A stretch of DNA of 64,000 nucleotides from Psychrobacter sp. DAB_AL43B (GCF_900168255.1 NZ_LT799838.1:3162001-3226000), one strand, 5' to 3'; positions 9,593-19,000 are shown, counted from the stretch's first letter. Numbers and translations are program-made. Notes: generated from the letters alone by a model not told the origin.

Positions 9593-9925
9593 TTATCTTT
9601 CAAAAAAATAAGGGTCATAAGGTGCATTTGACGATTTTACCCACAAATAGAATGTGTCGAAAATTTCATTTCTCTTATCATTCGGAGCGTCTGGATAAGG
9701 ATAAAACCTATTGTAATCGTTTCTGAAGTGACTGCTTCTAATCTGTTTAGATAGTCGGTCAATAAAACCCTTTCCTTGTTCAAGATAGTTTTTTATCGCG
9801 TCGTTATCTAGAATCACACATTTTTCAAAGACTATAAGTCTTAAGAATATATTAACCTTAAGGTACATTCCCTCATGGTCTTGATATAGCTCCCAAAAAT
9901 GAAGATCTACTTCTATTAATCTCAT
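9593..9925 (-). CDS. Hypothetical protein in the accessory patch
   Basis: A 110-aa cytoplasmic protein I cannot place in a family. It is rich in aromatic residues (LHFWELY near the start; YNRFYPYPDAP; DPYFFER at the end) and has no signal peptide or membrane helix. The start at ATG 9925 is chosen because GGAAGG lies 7 nt upstream; the in-frame TTG 15 nt earlier lacks such a site. Size, AT-rich composition and its neighbours (an Imm8-type protein and an antitoxin-like protein) resemble orphan immunity proteins, but that is context only. Confidence 0.6.
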   Translation of the reverse strand: MRLIEVDLHFWELYQDHEGMYLKVNIFLRLIVFEKCVILDNDAIKNYLEQGKGFIDRLSKQIRSSHFRNDYNRFYPYPDAPNDKRNEIFDTFYLWVKSSNAPYDPYFFER

Positions 9926-10010
9926 GTTAGCACCTTCCAAAATCTTTTTAATTTACCTGAAATTAATATAAGACCTGAGTTATGAATTATTTTTTAGCTA
10001 AAAATTAGTG

Positions 10011-10060
10011 TATGGCACCCTAGTGAGGACTTGAACCTTCGGCTGTAGGCTCATGATACC
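10011..10060 (-). pseudogene. tRNA 3'-end-like relic
   Basis: On the minus strand, GGTTCAAGTCC followed by CTAGGGTGCCA looks like a T-arm, acceptor strand, discriminator and encoded CCA. The T-stem has two mismatches and no matching 5' acceptor strand is found within 90 nt, so this is not a working tRNA. It could be a decayed duplicate or an old attachment-site remnant. Confidence 0.3.
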
Positions 10061-10181
10061 AACGGGTTTTCTCCCTGAGATAGTTCCAGTGTACTTAGTT
10101 GTGTACATGCAGTGAGCTTTTGGATCATTATTTTTATATGCTAAGTAGATGAAACATACTTTCAATGAGCTGGAGATAGTT

Positions 10182-10439
10182 ATGAGCAAGGCAGAACTTA
10201 ATGAATTAGAAGCAATTAGAATCTTAGACGAACTCAACTTTCTTTTCAAAGTTAATCATAATGTACTAATTCCAGAGTTAGATAAACTAGAAAATATCGT
10301 GAAAAGCAAGAATTACGACAACTCTAATATTGAAAGGATCTTTGCCTTTGCATTCAGACGAGTACAGGAAATAGGTATATATGACGAGGACATTGATAAA
10401 CTGTTCGAAGAGTTACACTTTATTATTTGTAGTAATTAA
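10182..10439 (+). CDS. Small hypothetical protein, mostly helical
   Basis: An 85-aa acidic protein starting MSKAELNELEAIRILDEL. It is probably all-helical with heptad-like Leu/Ile spacing, has no signal peptide or membrane segment, and matches no family I know. ATG 10182 is preferred over the in-frame ATG 33 nt upstream because GGAG lies 8 nt before it. It stands alone between non-coding stretches and is AT-rich like its neighbours. An immunity or antitoxin role is possible from context but unsupported by any motif. Confidence 0.55.
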   Translation: MSKAELNELEAIRILDELNFLFKVNHNVLIPELDKLENIVKSKNYDNSNIERIFAFAFRRVQEIGIYDEDIDKLFEELHFIICSN

Positions 10440-10552
10440 AATACAGGTAAATATTAAATTCCCTCAAGCTAGGGTATTTATAAAATGATTCACCAAAGCT
10501 TATTGCCTAGAGCTTCCTTATAATCGAACTAATTTACATTAAATCATGATCG

Positions 10553-10590
10553 ATGCGCTATACAGGCATCGAACCGTAGCCTTTGTCACT
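10553..10590 (-). pseudogene. Second tRNA T-arm-like relic
   Basis: The minus strand reads GGTTCGATGCC followed by TGTATAGCGCATC, which resembles a T-loop plus acceptor strand. Stem pairing is poor and the 5' half is missing. It is similar in kind to the element near 10040. Confidence 0.2.
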
Positions 10591-10677
10591 AGTTCTAATA
10601 CTATTTTATGTGTTTTCTAGTTCATCTGAATAAAAGCTTCTTATCGTAAACGGCCATTTAAAGTGAGGGATTAAGAA

Positions 10678-11049
10678 ATGCTCACAGTACAACATATATC
10701 GTTTGAACATCATCAAGATTTTGATGATTTTGAACTACAAGGTGACGATTATTTCAATTTAACAGTTAACCTACTGTTAGGTAATGAAATTGGGAGTGAC
10801 ATATACTATTTCAATTTAGTAAATGATTATAGAGAAAACTCTGATAGAGCAGTTATCGAGCAAAATGATATTTTTTTTAGAGAAAAGGGTGTATTCGTAA
10901 CGAAGGTATTTGATAAGTATAGTTTACTGAATTTCGTTAAAACTTTAGTGGAAGAGAACACTTCTAATAAAAATTCAGATGAACAGTCGACTAACTTATC
11001 AAAATATTTTCATTGGGAGTTTGATAACTATATTCCATACCTAGAGTAA
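10678..11049 (+). CDS. Imm8-family-like immunity protein (orphan)
   Basis: A 123-aa protein whose features fit the Imm8 immunity family of polymorphic toxin systems as I remember it: an early FNLTVNLLLGNEIGSDIYYF segment in place of the family's F-x-hydrophobic-GxxGEExF strand region, a middle VFVTKVFDKYSLLNFVK, and the C-terminal signature LSKYFHWEFDNY (family ending W-E-F-E-D-Y). Such proteins neutralise a cognate toxin C-terminal domain in the cytoplasm. No toxin gene lies nearby, so it would be an orphan protecting against toxins of other strains. The start is preceded by GTGAGGGATTAAGAA. The family assignment is from memory, not a search. Confidence 0.6.
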   Translation: MLTVQHISFEHHQDFDDFELQGDDYFNLTVNLLLGNEIGSDIYYFNLVNDYRENSDRAVIEQNDIFFREKGVFVTKVFDKYSLLNFVKTLVEENTSNKNSDEQSTNLSKYFHWEFDNYIPYLE

Positions 11050-11620
11050 TTTCCTGTTTAGATACGATTGGACGCCGTAAGAGGTTGGTCATCCTAATGT
11101 ATACCCCAGCGGAACCAGTTATTTTACCCTCTAAACCTATTAACAGACCACTTAAAATAGACTGATATAATGGAACCACTTATAACAGACTGCTAATCTA
11201 GCTGACCTTATTATTCTAATATTAAAGATTTGAGCAAACAGCAGGATGCTGAATACATGTTACTAAAAGAGCTTCATTCCTCTTATAGCGCTCCATAAAG
11301 CGACGATAGCACTGAGTTCATGAGTGTATTCTACATACTATTAAATGAATATTACTTGATATGATGGCAGCTATTGCTAAGAAAGATTATAAGGTCTGGC
11401 GGCAGCAAGATACTAGTAAAGTAGCTTAAGATCGTCGTCCGTTTGCTTAATACAAACTATAGCTATTTAGGCATCCTAAAATGCTCGCGCTACATGATAG
11501 GCTTGATGTGTAAAAACCTGAAAAACTTAGCTAATTCAGTAGACAGTTTCCGAGAATATAGTTAGTCAACCTTGATTATAACCATCTCTCATATAATTAA
11601 GTCATGTTAAGGAAATAGGA
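11050..11620 (+). other. Non-coding stretch in the accessory patch
   Basis: No gene of convincing length or start signal is seen on either strand. The stretch is AT-rich with short interrupted reading frames and may hold decayed genes, but none is recognisable. Confidence 0.5.
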
Positions 11621-11872
11621 ATGAAACAGAGCCATATTGAAGACAATGAAAGTAATTCAGAATTTTTAAATAATGTGAAAGTGAGCCAGGAAGAGATCGC
11701 CAAGCGGCGCATTCTTCACAAGCACGTTCTCGGTAGTATTGGAGTTGGCGATAGCCCGATTAATCCAAACACTCGTCATATATTTAATGACTTTGTTGAA
11801 GGAAGAATTGCCACTACTGAAGAAGTAAGAGAGAAACTAATTAAGTATTACTCACAAATTAAAAATGAGTAA
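11621..11872 (+). CDS. VbhA-like antitoxin (orphan)
   Basis: An 83-aa protein resembling class I Fic-inhibiting antitoxins (VbhA family). Residues about 22-70 follow the family layout: EEIAKRR at the start of the inhibitory helix, then S-x-x-x at 39-42, a turn with Pro/Asn, and FVEGRIATTEEVREKL like the family's F-x-x-G-x-I/L-x-x-x-E. In VbhA the helix carries the motif S/T-x-x-x-E-G/N whose Glu blocks the Fic active site. Here the same place reads S39-I-G-V-G43-D44, so the inhibitory Glu is absent. No Fic gene follows; 293 non-coding bases separate it from tauE. A good ribosome site (AAGGAAATAGGA) supports the start. Family call is tentative. Confidence 0.5.
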   Translation: MKQSHIEDNESNSEFLNNVKVSQEEIAKRRILHKHVLGSIGVGDSPINPNTRHIFNDFVEGRIATTEEVREKLIKYYSQIKNE

Positions 11873-12165
11873 ATGACTGAGAATGGAGTTATGCTGAAGA
11901 AACCTTAGAAAAGTACTTGGTAAATCAAATAATATATAAGAATACTTATATCACGAATAAAATAATCAAATGTAGCACAGCGTTTAAAATAGAAGCCATC
12001 AATAATATGGGAACATTAGTATGATAGCTAATTACTAGATATTAAGCTCAATAGGTGAGATTAACTAAACCTGTATGATAGGTATTTATTATCAGCCATT
12101 TACAGCTTCTATATTTATCAATGACTTAGAATACTCTTAGTATGATAGGTAATATTTATAACCAA

Positions 12166-13008
12166 TCAAAGCAGCCCTTTATAAAGAAAGTAACATCCTA
12201 CGACGGTTAATAAAATAGCAAAACATTTCTTCAACAGCTCTGGCGATAGTATATGAGCAACTTTTGCACCTAGCTTAGCGGTGAAAAAACTCATAATGCT
12301 AATCCCTAAAAAGGCATAAATGTGCACAAAGCCAATCGTATTGGGCACGTTTATGTCCTCCTGCATCCCAAAAATCATAAAGCCTAAAGCGCCGGCAATG
12401 GCGATAGGCAAACCACACGCCGCTGAGGTGCCAACTGCTTTTTGCATGACCACCCCATAACGCGTGAGATAAGGTACTGTCAAGCTGCCGCCGCCGATAC
12501 CAAAAATGGCAGAAGCGATACCGATAATTCCACCTGCTGCTAATTGCTTAGGTTTTGAAGGAAGTACTGTATTAGCATTGCTAGTATCACCAGCATTGGT
12601 AGCATTGGTAGCATTGCTATCTACCCTCTTTTTGCCATCCATCAACATCTTATAGGCGACCCACAACAAAAATACACCAACAATGAGCTGAAGATACAGC
12701 CCAGATATCTGTCCTGCAATGCCTGCCCCTAAAAAACAACCAATCGCTAAGCCTGGTGCGAGATTTTTAAAAACAGGCCACATGACTGCGCCCTTTTTAT
12801 TGTGTGCCATCAACGAGCTGATAGACGTGACAATAATGGTCGCCAGTGACGTGCCTAGTGCCAGATGCATAATAACGTCAGCCGGGTAATCCATTTGGGT
12901 AAAGACGATAAATAATAGTGGTACGATAATCGTTCCACCGCCCACACCGAATAGCCCCGCCGCAAATCCTGCTAGAGCGCCTATTATTAAGAAAATGATT
13001 AGTTCCAC
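12166..13008 (-). CDS. Sulfite exporter TauE/SafE family membrane protein
   Basis: A 280-aa inner-membrane protein with about eight hydrophobic helices. It has two homologous halves, each with the Gly-rich signature (FGVGGGTIIVPLL near residue 20; IFGIGGGSLTVPYL near residue 165) of the TauE/SafE (DUF81) family, which is linked to export of sulfite or organosulfur anions. Between the halves, residues about 130-150 form an Asn/Ala/Thr-rich loop encoded by a 9-bp repeat. The start is GTG; no better ATG is nearby. It follows the flavin reductase gene by 87 bp in the same direction, so it may belong to the mesX-mesD unit. Its substrate cannot be read from sequence. Confidence 0.9.
   Translation of the reverse strand: MELIIFLIIGALAGFAAGLFGVGGGTIIVPLLFIVFTQMDYPADVIMHLALGTSLATIIVTSISSLMAHNKKGAVMWPVFKNLAPGLAIGCFLGAGIAGQISGLYLQLIVGVFLLWVAYKMLMDGKKRVDSNATNATNAGDTSNANTVLPSKPKQLAAGGIIGIASAIFGIGGGSLTVPYLTRYGVVMQKAVGTSAACGLPIAIAGALGFMIFGMQEDINVPNTIGFVHIYAFLGISIMSFFTAKLGAKVAHILSPELLKKCFAILLTVVGCYFLYKGLL
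12592..12618 (-). repeat. 9-bp repeat inside the TauE/SafE gene (3 units)
   Basis: Two copies of agcattggt and one agcattgct on the plus strand encode a short Asn-Ala-Thr repeat in the cytoplasmic loop. Confidence 0.85.
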
Positions 13009-13095
13009 AGGATAGTTACTTCTCGGTTAAATGATTGGTTAAAGGGTTATGTTAGTTAAATGCTAATTAATTCGAGCGCTGATTTAATCGTTAAC

Positions 13096-13611
13096 TTAAA
13101 CGATTTCTACTTGACCCACTTGATGGTAAGAGCGATTAAAATAAACCAAACTTTCATCTGTTCCATCTTGTTGACCGCTTTGTTGATAGCCGTGCCTGAC
13201 GGCGACAACACGACATATAAGGACACTATGCGTGCCAACTTCTTGAACTTGCTCAATCTCACAGTCAAAATTGACCAATGCATCATCTAACACAGGAGCA
13301 CCCGTTTGTAATTGCGTCCAAGAGCCATATTCAAATCGTTCTTCCGAACTCAATTTTGATGCAAATGCATTGGATATTTGCTCATGCTGTGCGCCTAACA
13401 CATTAACGCTTAGGATTTTATTTTCAATAAAATGGGCATGTGAGCGAGACGTCTGATTCATGCAAACAAGCAATGTGGGCGGTGTATCTGTGACGCTACA
13501 TACCGCAGAGGCGGTAAAACCATGACAACCAGAGGTGCCTGTTGTGGTAACAACATTAACGGCGGTCGTTAACAAAGACATGGCGTCTCTAAAATCAGTT
13601 GCTTCAATCAT
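13096..13611 (-). CDS. Flavin reductase domain protein (FMN-dependent, HpaC/RutF-like)
   Basis: A 171-aa protein of the flavin reductase/FMN-binding split-barrel family. Typical features are DFRDAMSLLTTAVNVVTT at the N-terminus, GFTASAVCSVTDTPPTLLVCMNQ (flavin-binding strand), ILSVNVLGAQHEQIS, and a C-terminal ESLVYFNRSYHQV. Relatives reduce FMN or FAD with NAD(P)H and hand the reduced flavin to a monooxygenase. The start at 13611 has AGGAGG 6 nt upstream; the ATG 3 nt earlier sits too close. It follows mesD by 56 bp on the same strand. Since MesD activity is reported to need DUF1852 and oxygen, a supply of reduced flavin would make sense; that link is inference. Confidence 0.9.
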   Translation of the reverse strand: MIEATDFRDAMSLLTTAVNVVTTTGTSGCHGFTASAVCSVTDTPPTLLVCMNQTSRSHAHFIENKILSVNVLGAQHEQISNAFASKLSSEERFEYGSWTQLQTGAPVLDDALVNFDCEIEQVQEVGTHSVLICRVVAVRHGYQQSGQQDGTDESLVYFNRSYHQVGQVEIV

Positions 13612-13667
13612 CATGTGCCTCCTAAATTTGACTATCACTGGTCTTGTTCTTATATAGCAGATGGCGC

Positions 13668-14723
13668 TTAGGCAGTCAGTTCTTTACGAACGATTGCTGC
13701 GCCTGCGCTTAAAGCCGCAAGCTTACCGCGGGCTACTTGGCGAGACAACGGTGCCATGCCACAGTTAGTCGAAGGATAAAGCTTGTCCGCATCGACAAAT
13801 TGCAGGGCTTTACGTAGCGTATTGGCCACTTCTTCAGGGGTCTCAATAGTATTGGTTGCTACATCAATTGCACCGATCATCACTTTTTTACCACGGATCA
13901 ATTCTATTAAATCCATTGGAACATGTGAGTTTTGACATTCAAGTGAGACAATATCAATATTAGACTGTTGCAATTTAGGAAAGGCTTGCTCATATTGACG
14001 CCACTCTGAACCCAATGTCTTTTTCCAATCAGTGTTGGCTTTAATGCCATAACCGTAGCAAATATGCACTGCCGTTTCACATTTTAGACCTTCGATGGCA
14101 CGCTCTAGCGTTGCGATACCCCAGTCATTGACGTCATCAAAGAACACATTAAAAGCCGGTTCATCGAATTGGATAATATCCACACCCGCCGCTTCCAATT
14201 CTCTCGCTTCCTGATTCAGAATTTTAGCAAATTCCCAAGCCAATTTTTCACGGCTTTTATAATGACCATCATACAGCGTATCAATCATCGTCATCGGACC
14301 GGGCAGTGCCCATTTAATCGGCTGATTGGTTTGCTGACGTAAAAACTTAGCATCTTCAACGAATACCGGCTTTTGGCGGCTCACCGCACCAACGACAGAC
14401 GGCACACTGGCATCATAGCGATTACGAATTCGCACAGTCTTGCGCTTCTCAAAATCGACGCCATCAAGATGCTCAATAAACGTGGTCACAAAATGCTGAC
14501 GGGTCTGCTCGCCATCACTGACGATATCAATGCCTGCATGCAGTTGTTCCTGCAATGTCAAACGCAGCGCATCTTGCTTGGCTTCAATCAATTGCTCACC
14601 CTCTAATGCCCAAGGTGACCAAATTTTCTCAGGTTCTGCCAACCAAGAAGGTTTGGGTAAGCTGCCAGCGGTTGAGGTCGGTAATAATATTGGTGTCGGT
14701 GATAATGTTGTCATGTGATTCAT
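13668..14723 (-). CDS. mesD: Core methionine synthase, MesD family
   Basis: A 351-aa homocysteine S-methyltransferase equal to the C-terminal catalytic half of MetE, without the folate-binding N-terminal domain. The zinc ligands are present: His220 and Cys222 (AVHICYGYG), Glu262 (VSLECQNSH) and Cys321 (STNCGMAPL). DIIQFDEPA (about 182-190) is the conserved homocysteine-site strand. It directly follows a DUF1852 gene, the arrangement reported for MesD of aerobic bacteria, which was shown to need DUF1852 and oxygen but neither 5-methyl-THF nor cobalamin. The methyl donor is not known to me. The start may be ATG 14723 or the in-frame ATG 9 nt downstream. Confidence 0.92.
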   Translation of the reverse strand: MNHMTTLSPTPILLPTSTAGSLPKPSWLAEPEKIWSPWALEGEQLIEAKQDALRLTLQEQLHAGIDIVSDGEQTRQHFVTTFIEHLDGVDFEKRKTVRIRNRYDASVPSVVGAVSRQKPVFVEDAKFLRQQTNQPIKWALPGPMTMIDTLYDGHYKSREKLAWEFAKILNQEARELEAAGVDIIQFDEPAFNVFFDDVNDWGIATLERAIEGLKCETAVHICYGYGIKANTDWKKTLGSEWRQYEQAFPKLQQSNIDIVSLECQNSHVPMDLIELIRGKKVMIGAIDVATNTIETPEEVANTLRKALQFVDADKLYPSTNCGMAPLSRQVARGKLAALSAGAAIVRKELTA

Positions 14724-14757
14724 CTTCTTATTAATTTGTATTCTATATTTCGGCTAG

Positions 14758-15765
14758 TTAAGCAGCGCATTTTTTAACAGTGTGGTTGGTCACCACATAG
14801 CTTGCCGCCCACTCTTCAAGAATGGCTTGGTATGGCTTGATGAACTGCTCTTCAGTAAATTTTCCTTGCGTCACCGCCATTTGGCTGCGCTCTTCACGGT
14901 CATACACAATTTGAGTCAATGAATAATCTTGGTACTTTAAGCTTGGCTGATACACTTGAGCCGCTGTAGAATTGGCATTGTAAATCTCAGGTCGATAGAT
15001 CTTTTGGAAAGTTTCCATCGTACTAATAGCACTAATCAGCTCAAAATCGGTGTAATCACTCAGCAAGTCACCCGCAAAATAAAACGCTAAAGGCGCAGCA
15101 CTATCTGCAGGCATGAAGTAGCGAACCGTCAAGCCCATTTTGTGGAAATAATCATCGGTTAATGAATACTCATCCTGTCGGTATTCAACCCCTAATACCG
15201 GATGCTGGTTGGCAGTACGGTGATAAGCTTTACTGGTTGACACGCTGAGGCAAATAACTGGTTGTTTATTAAAGTTGGCTTTATAAGCCTCTGAGCTCAA
15301 TAAGTATTGAAACAGTTTGCCGTGTAAATCACCAAAATCTTCTGGCGGTGGAGATGATGGATTTTTATCGAAATGTTCTAACAGTACGACGCTAAAATCA
15401 TAGTCGCGTACATAGGAGGAGAAACTGTTGCCGATCATACCGTCAATATGCTTATTTTCTTTATGGTCAATAATTGTTGTTTTTAGCATCTCGATGATAG
15501 GGAATTCATTACCATCGCCTTCAATATCCATGTTTGCAGAAATAATATCAACATCAACAGAATAGCGGTCTGCAGTCGGATTGTCCGAATGTGCCAAGGC
15601 GTTAAAGCGATTATTGATCATTCTTAAGGTTTTGCGTAAGTTCTCTTGACGATGCTCGCCACGAGCCAAATTCGCAAAGTTAGTCGTTAGACGTGTGCTG
15701 TCTGCAGGATGATAGTTTTCATCAAAACGAATGCGCTTAATTGAACAGGTGAATTCTTTACTCAT
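14758..15765 (-). CDS. mesX: DUF1852 protein MesX, partner of MesD
   Basis: A 335-aa soluble protein of family DUF1852, required by MesD methionine synthase in work on aerobic bacteria. It has no signal peptide or membrane helix. The N-terminus MSKEFTCSIKRIRFDENYHP and segments such as SSYVRDYDFSVVLLEHFD and GVEYRQDEYSLTDDYF are typical of the family; I see no known cofactor motif. It is the first gene of mesX-mesD-flavin reductase(-tauE), with 34 bp to mesD. Plausibly it is the oxygen-using component that generates or delivers the methyl group, possibly with reduced flavin, but this is inference. Confidence 0.9.
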   Translation of the reverse strand: MSKEFTCSIKRIRFDENYHPADSTRLTTNFANLARGEHRQENLRKTLRMINNRFNALAHSDNPTADRYSVDVDIISANMDIEGDGNEFPIIEMLKTTIIDHKENKHIDGMIGNSFSSYVRDYDFSVVLLEHFDKNPSSPPPEDFGDLHGKLFQYLLSSEAYKANFNKQPVICLSVSTSKAYHRTANQHPVLGVEYRQDEYSLTDDYFHKMGLTVRYFMPADSAAPLAFYFAGDLLSDYTDFELISAISTMETFQKIYRPEIYNANSTAAQVYQPSLKYQDYSLTQIVYDREERSQMAVTQGKFTEEQFIKPYQAILEEWAASYVVTNHTVKKCAA

Positions 15766-16073
15766 GGTGATTCGCTACCTTCATCTAATCTCGTTATCTG
15801 AGATAAAACCAAATTTGTGTATGAGGTAATCATACCTAAACCAAACCATGAATAAAAACGATGTAATCTAATTTAAAGATGAGTAAGATTCATGTTATTA
15901 AGTTGTTGGTAGGAAAGAGGATGAGATAGCGAAGAATTCATAACCAGAGAAATCAAAAAAACCTCTTTTGATTTCCTGTTTTTCAAATGAGCAGCGAGCA
16001 GTCAATCACTTCCTATGTGATTGACCTAGACACTTTATCTACACTGATTATCAACACTGATTATCAGCACTGA
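15766..16073 (+). other. Intergenic region between mesX and the efflux operon
   Basis: No gene is seen. It should hold the mesX promoter on the minus strand. Two perfect hairpins are visible: GAAATCAAAA / TTTTGATTTC at 15949-15975 and GTCAATCAC / GTGATTGAC at 16001-16025. Neither has a proper T run, so their role is unclear; they are placed to end the leftward efflux operon. No cobalamin or SAM riboswitch core was recognised. Confidence 0.5.
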
Positions 16074-16078
16074 TTATT
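16042..16078 (+). repeat. 13-bp direct repeat (3 units)
   Basis: cactgattatcaa, cactgattatcag and a partial cactgattatttt in a row; the last overlaps the stop codon of the RND pump gene. Confidence 0.8.
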
Positions 16079-19000
16079 TTTCGATGACTGGGCTTTCCTT
16101 ATCTTTGCCATGCGGTATCAACCATTTACTAAACCATCCTGACAAATCATCCATCAAGGTATAGACCACCGGAATGACAACTAGGCTTAATAAAGTCGAT
16201 GTCACCAAACCGCCTAATACCGCAGCGGCCATCGGTCGACGGAAGGTTGGGTCAGCATCGCCCCAACCAAATACCAATGGCAACATACCAGCACCCATCG
16301 CGATAGTAGTCATAATGATAGGACGCGCGCGCTTACGACACGAATCAATAATGGCCTCAAAACGTGCCAAACCACGGCGCTGGGCTATCAACGCATAATC
16401 GACCAACAAGATGGAGTTTTTGGTCGCAATGCCCATCAGCATAATAAAGCCAATCATCGAGGGCATCGACAGGCTGCTGTTGGTAATCACCAAGCCCACA
16501 AAGGCACCACCGATAGACAGCGGCAATGCCATCAAAATGGTAAAAGGCTGCAAGATACGCCCAAACAATAATATAAGAACGCCTAAAATACATACTACAC
16601 CGACCGACATCGCAATCACAAAGCCACTGAATAACTCGGCCATATTTTCTGCTTGGCCTTGATCAATAATAGTCAAAGACGCTGGTAGTTTTTGCATACT
16701 AGGTATATTTTTGACTGCTTGTACCAAATCACCAAGCTCACCATTGGCAGGCTGGACGGTAATGCTAATCGCACGCTCACGATCGAGGCGACTGATTTGC
16801 GCAGGTCCAGTACCAAAGTCTAACGTCGCAACCTCACCGACACGTACTCCCTGTCCTGCTGGTAGAGCGCTTGGTACATATAAGCCTTCTAGTTGGCTAA
16901 CGTTTTGCTTAGCGATATCTGGCAAGCGTACTACTATCGGTATCTGCCTCGTATCCAAATTAAGCTTGGATAAACGCTGCTCATAGTCACCGACGGTCGC
17001 CACACGTAAAGTCGTCGCGATATCTTGCGTCGTCACCCCTTTATCCGCCATTGCCAGTCTATTTGGCGTAACGGTCAACTCTTGGCGCGGTAGACTGCGA
17101 TCACTGGTGACAGCGCCAGCACTTGGTAACTCACGAATCTCTGCCATCATCTGCTGTGCGGTTTGCTCAAGCAGTTGCGGGTCGGTGCTGGTTAAAGAAA
17201 AATTATAACCCGTCTCACCGCCACTCGATAGACCGACCGTAAAGCGAGCGCCAGGCACTTCTGCTAACATAGCACTAATTTTACGCTCAATTTCTTGCTT
17301 AGAGCCACGCTCTGCCCTCGGGGCAAGCACAATATCTAGACCAGCGATATTCTCGGATTTACCACCGCTAGAGGGTGAATCCATTGCGGCCTGCGCCTCG
17401 CCTACCGAAGTAAAAATATTGGTCACTTCAGGCATGGCCAATATACGCTCACTTGCCAGCGCGGCAACTCGCTCAGTGTCCTCTAACGCAACATCAGGTG
17501 TTAGCTCAATCGATACACGCGTCTGGTCAATATCATTATCAGGGATAAAAGAGGTTGGCAGTAATTTCACCAACGCTAATGAAGCCACAAACAAGACTAA
17601 GGTAGCAGACATCGTAATCCAGCGATGATCCAGCGTCCACGAGACCACTTTAAGATACCAATCCATCAGCGCGCTTTGTTTTTCAACGTGCTTTTTTTCT
17701 GGTTTCAATATATACGCCGCCATCATCGGTGTGATAAGACGCGCCACCATTAAAGAGGCAAATATGGATAATGCCGCTGTCCAGCCAAACTGGCGGAAGA
17801 ACTGCCCAACGATACCGCCCATAAAGGCAGTCGGTAAAAACACGGCAATCAAGGTAAAGGTAGTGGCAACTACCGCTAAGCCAATCTCATCCGCCGCTTC
17901 CATCGCCGCTTCATAAGGCGTCTTCCCCATACGCAGATGTCGAATGATATTTTCAACCTCAACGATAGCATCGTCGACCAGTACACCAATGACCAGCGAC
18001 AATGCCAATAGCGAGATGATATTTAAGCTAAAGCCAAACAGATACATACCCAAAAAAGTAGGGATGACGGACAGCGGTAACGCCACAGCAGCAACAAAAG
18101 TCGCGCGAATATTGCGCAAAAACAAGAACACCACGACCACCGCTAACAAGCCGCCTTCGATCAGCATCCGTAATGATGCTTGGTAATCTTCAGCGACTGG
18201 CGTTGCTCGATCATAGACTTTTTCGATATCGATATTGCCCACATCTGCAGACAGCTTAGCAAGCTCGGCGTCAACCAGTTCCATTACTTCAACTTCACTA
18301 GCACCACGCGAGCGGGTAATATTAAACGCAACCACCGTTTGCCCGTCGAGCTTGGCAATGGAGCTTGGGTCAGCAGCGCCATCAGTGATGTCTGCCATAC
18401 GTCCAAGCGCTTGCGTACCGCCAGTAGGAACAGCTATTTGTAAATTATTAAGCTCGCTTGCACGCTCAACAGCGCCAAGGACACGGATGGTTTGTGTGGT
18501 TTTACCAACTTCGGCTTCACCGCCTGAGCTGTCTTGCTGAATGCCGGTAATTTGATTAGATAGTTGTGCAATAGAGAACTTCAAGCCACTCAGTGCGATA
18601 GGGTCAGCGGCGACGGTAATCTCACGCTGCAAACCGCCAATACGGCTGACCGTGCTGACACCGGGTATGTCAGAGAGGCGTTTGGTGACGGTATCATCAA
18701 CAAACCAAGATAAGTCCTCCACATTCATATTTTCAGCAGCAACAGAGTAAGTAACAACTGGAAATCCTGATGTTGAGACTTTGGTAATAATGGGGTCATT
18801 GGCAGCGGCTGGCAAATCGCCACGTACCTCACCGACTGCTGAACGTACATCGTCGACCGCTTCTTGGATGTCTTTTTCTAAGACAAACTCGGTGACCATA
18901 GTCGCCGCGCCAGTCTGTAGCGTCGTACGAATATGCTTGACGCCCTCAATACTGGTAAGCTTGTTTTCTACCTTTTTTGCAATATCATTTTCAAGCTGGG

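Noticed and set aside
9926..9940. Upstream TTG start for the gene at 9593-9925
   Set aside because: The GGAAGG ribosome site lies inside that extension and is correctly spaced for ATG 9925.
10011..10110. A working tRNA on the minus strand
   Set aside because: T-stem mismatches and no 5' acceptor partner within tRNA length; reported only as a relic.
11341..11430. Short frame beginning MAAIAKKDYKVW in the accessory gap
   Set aside because: Only 21 codons, no clear ribosome site and no recognised homology.
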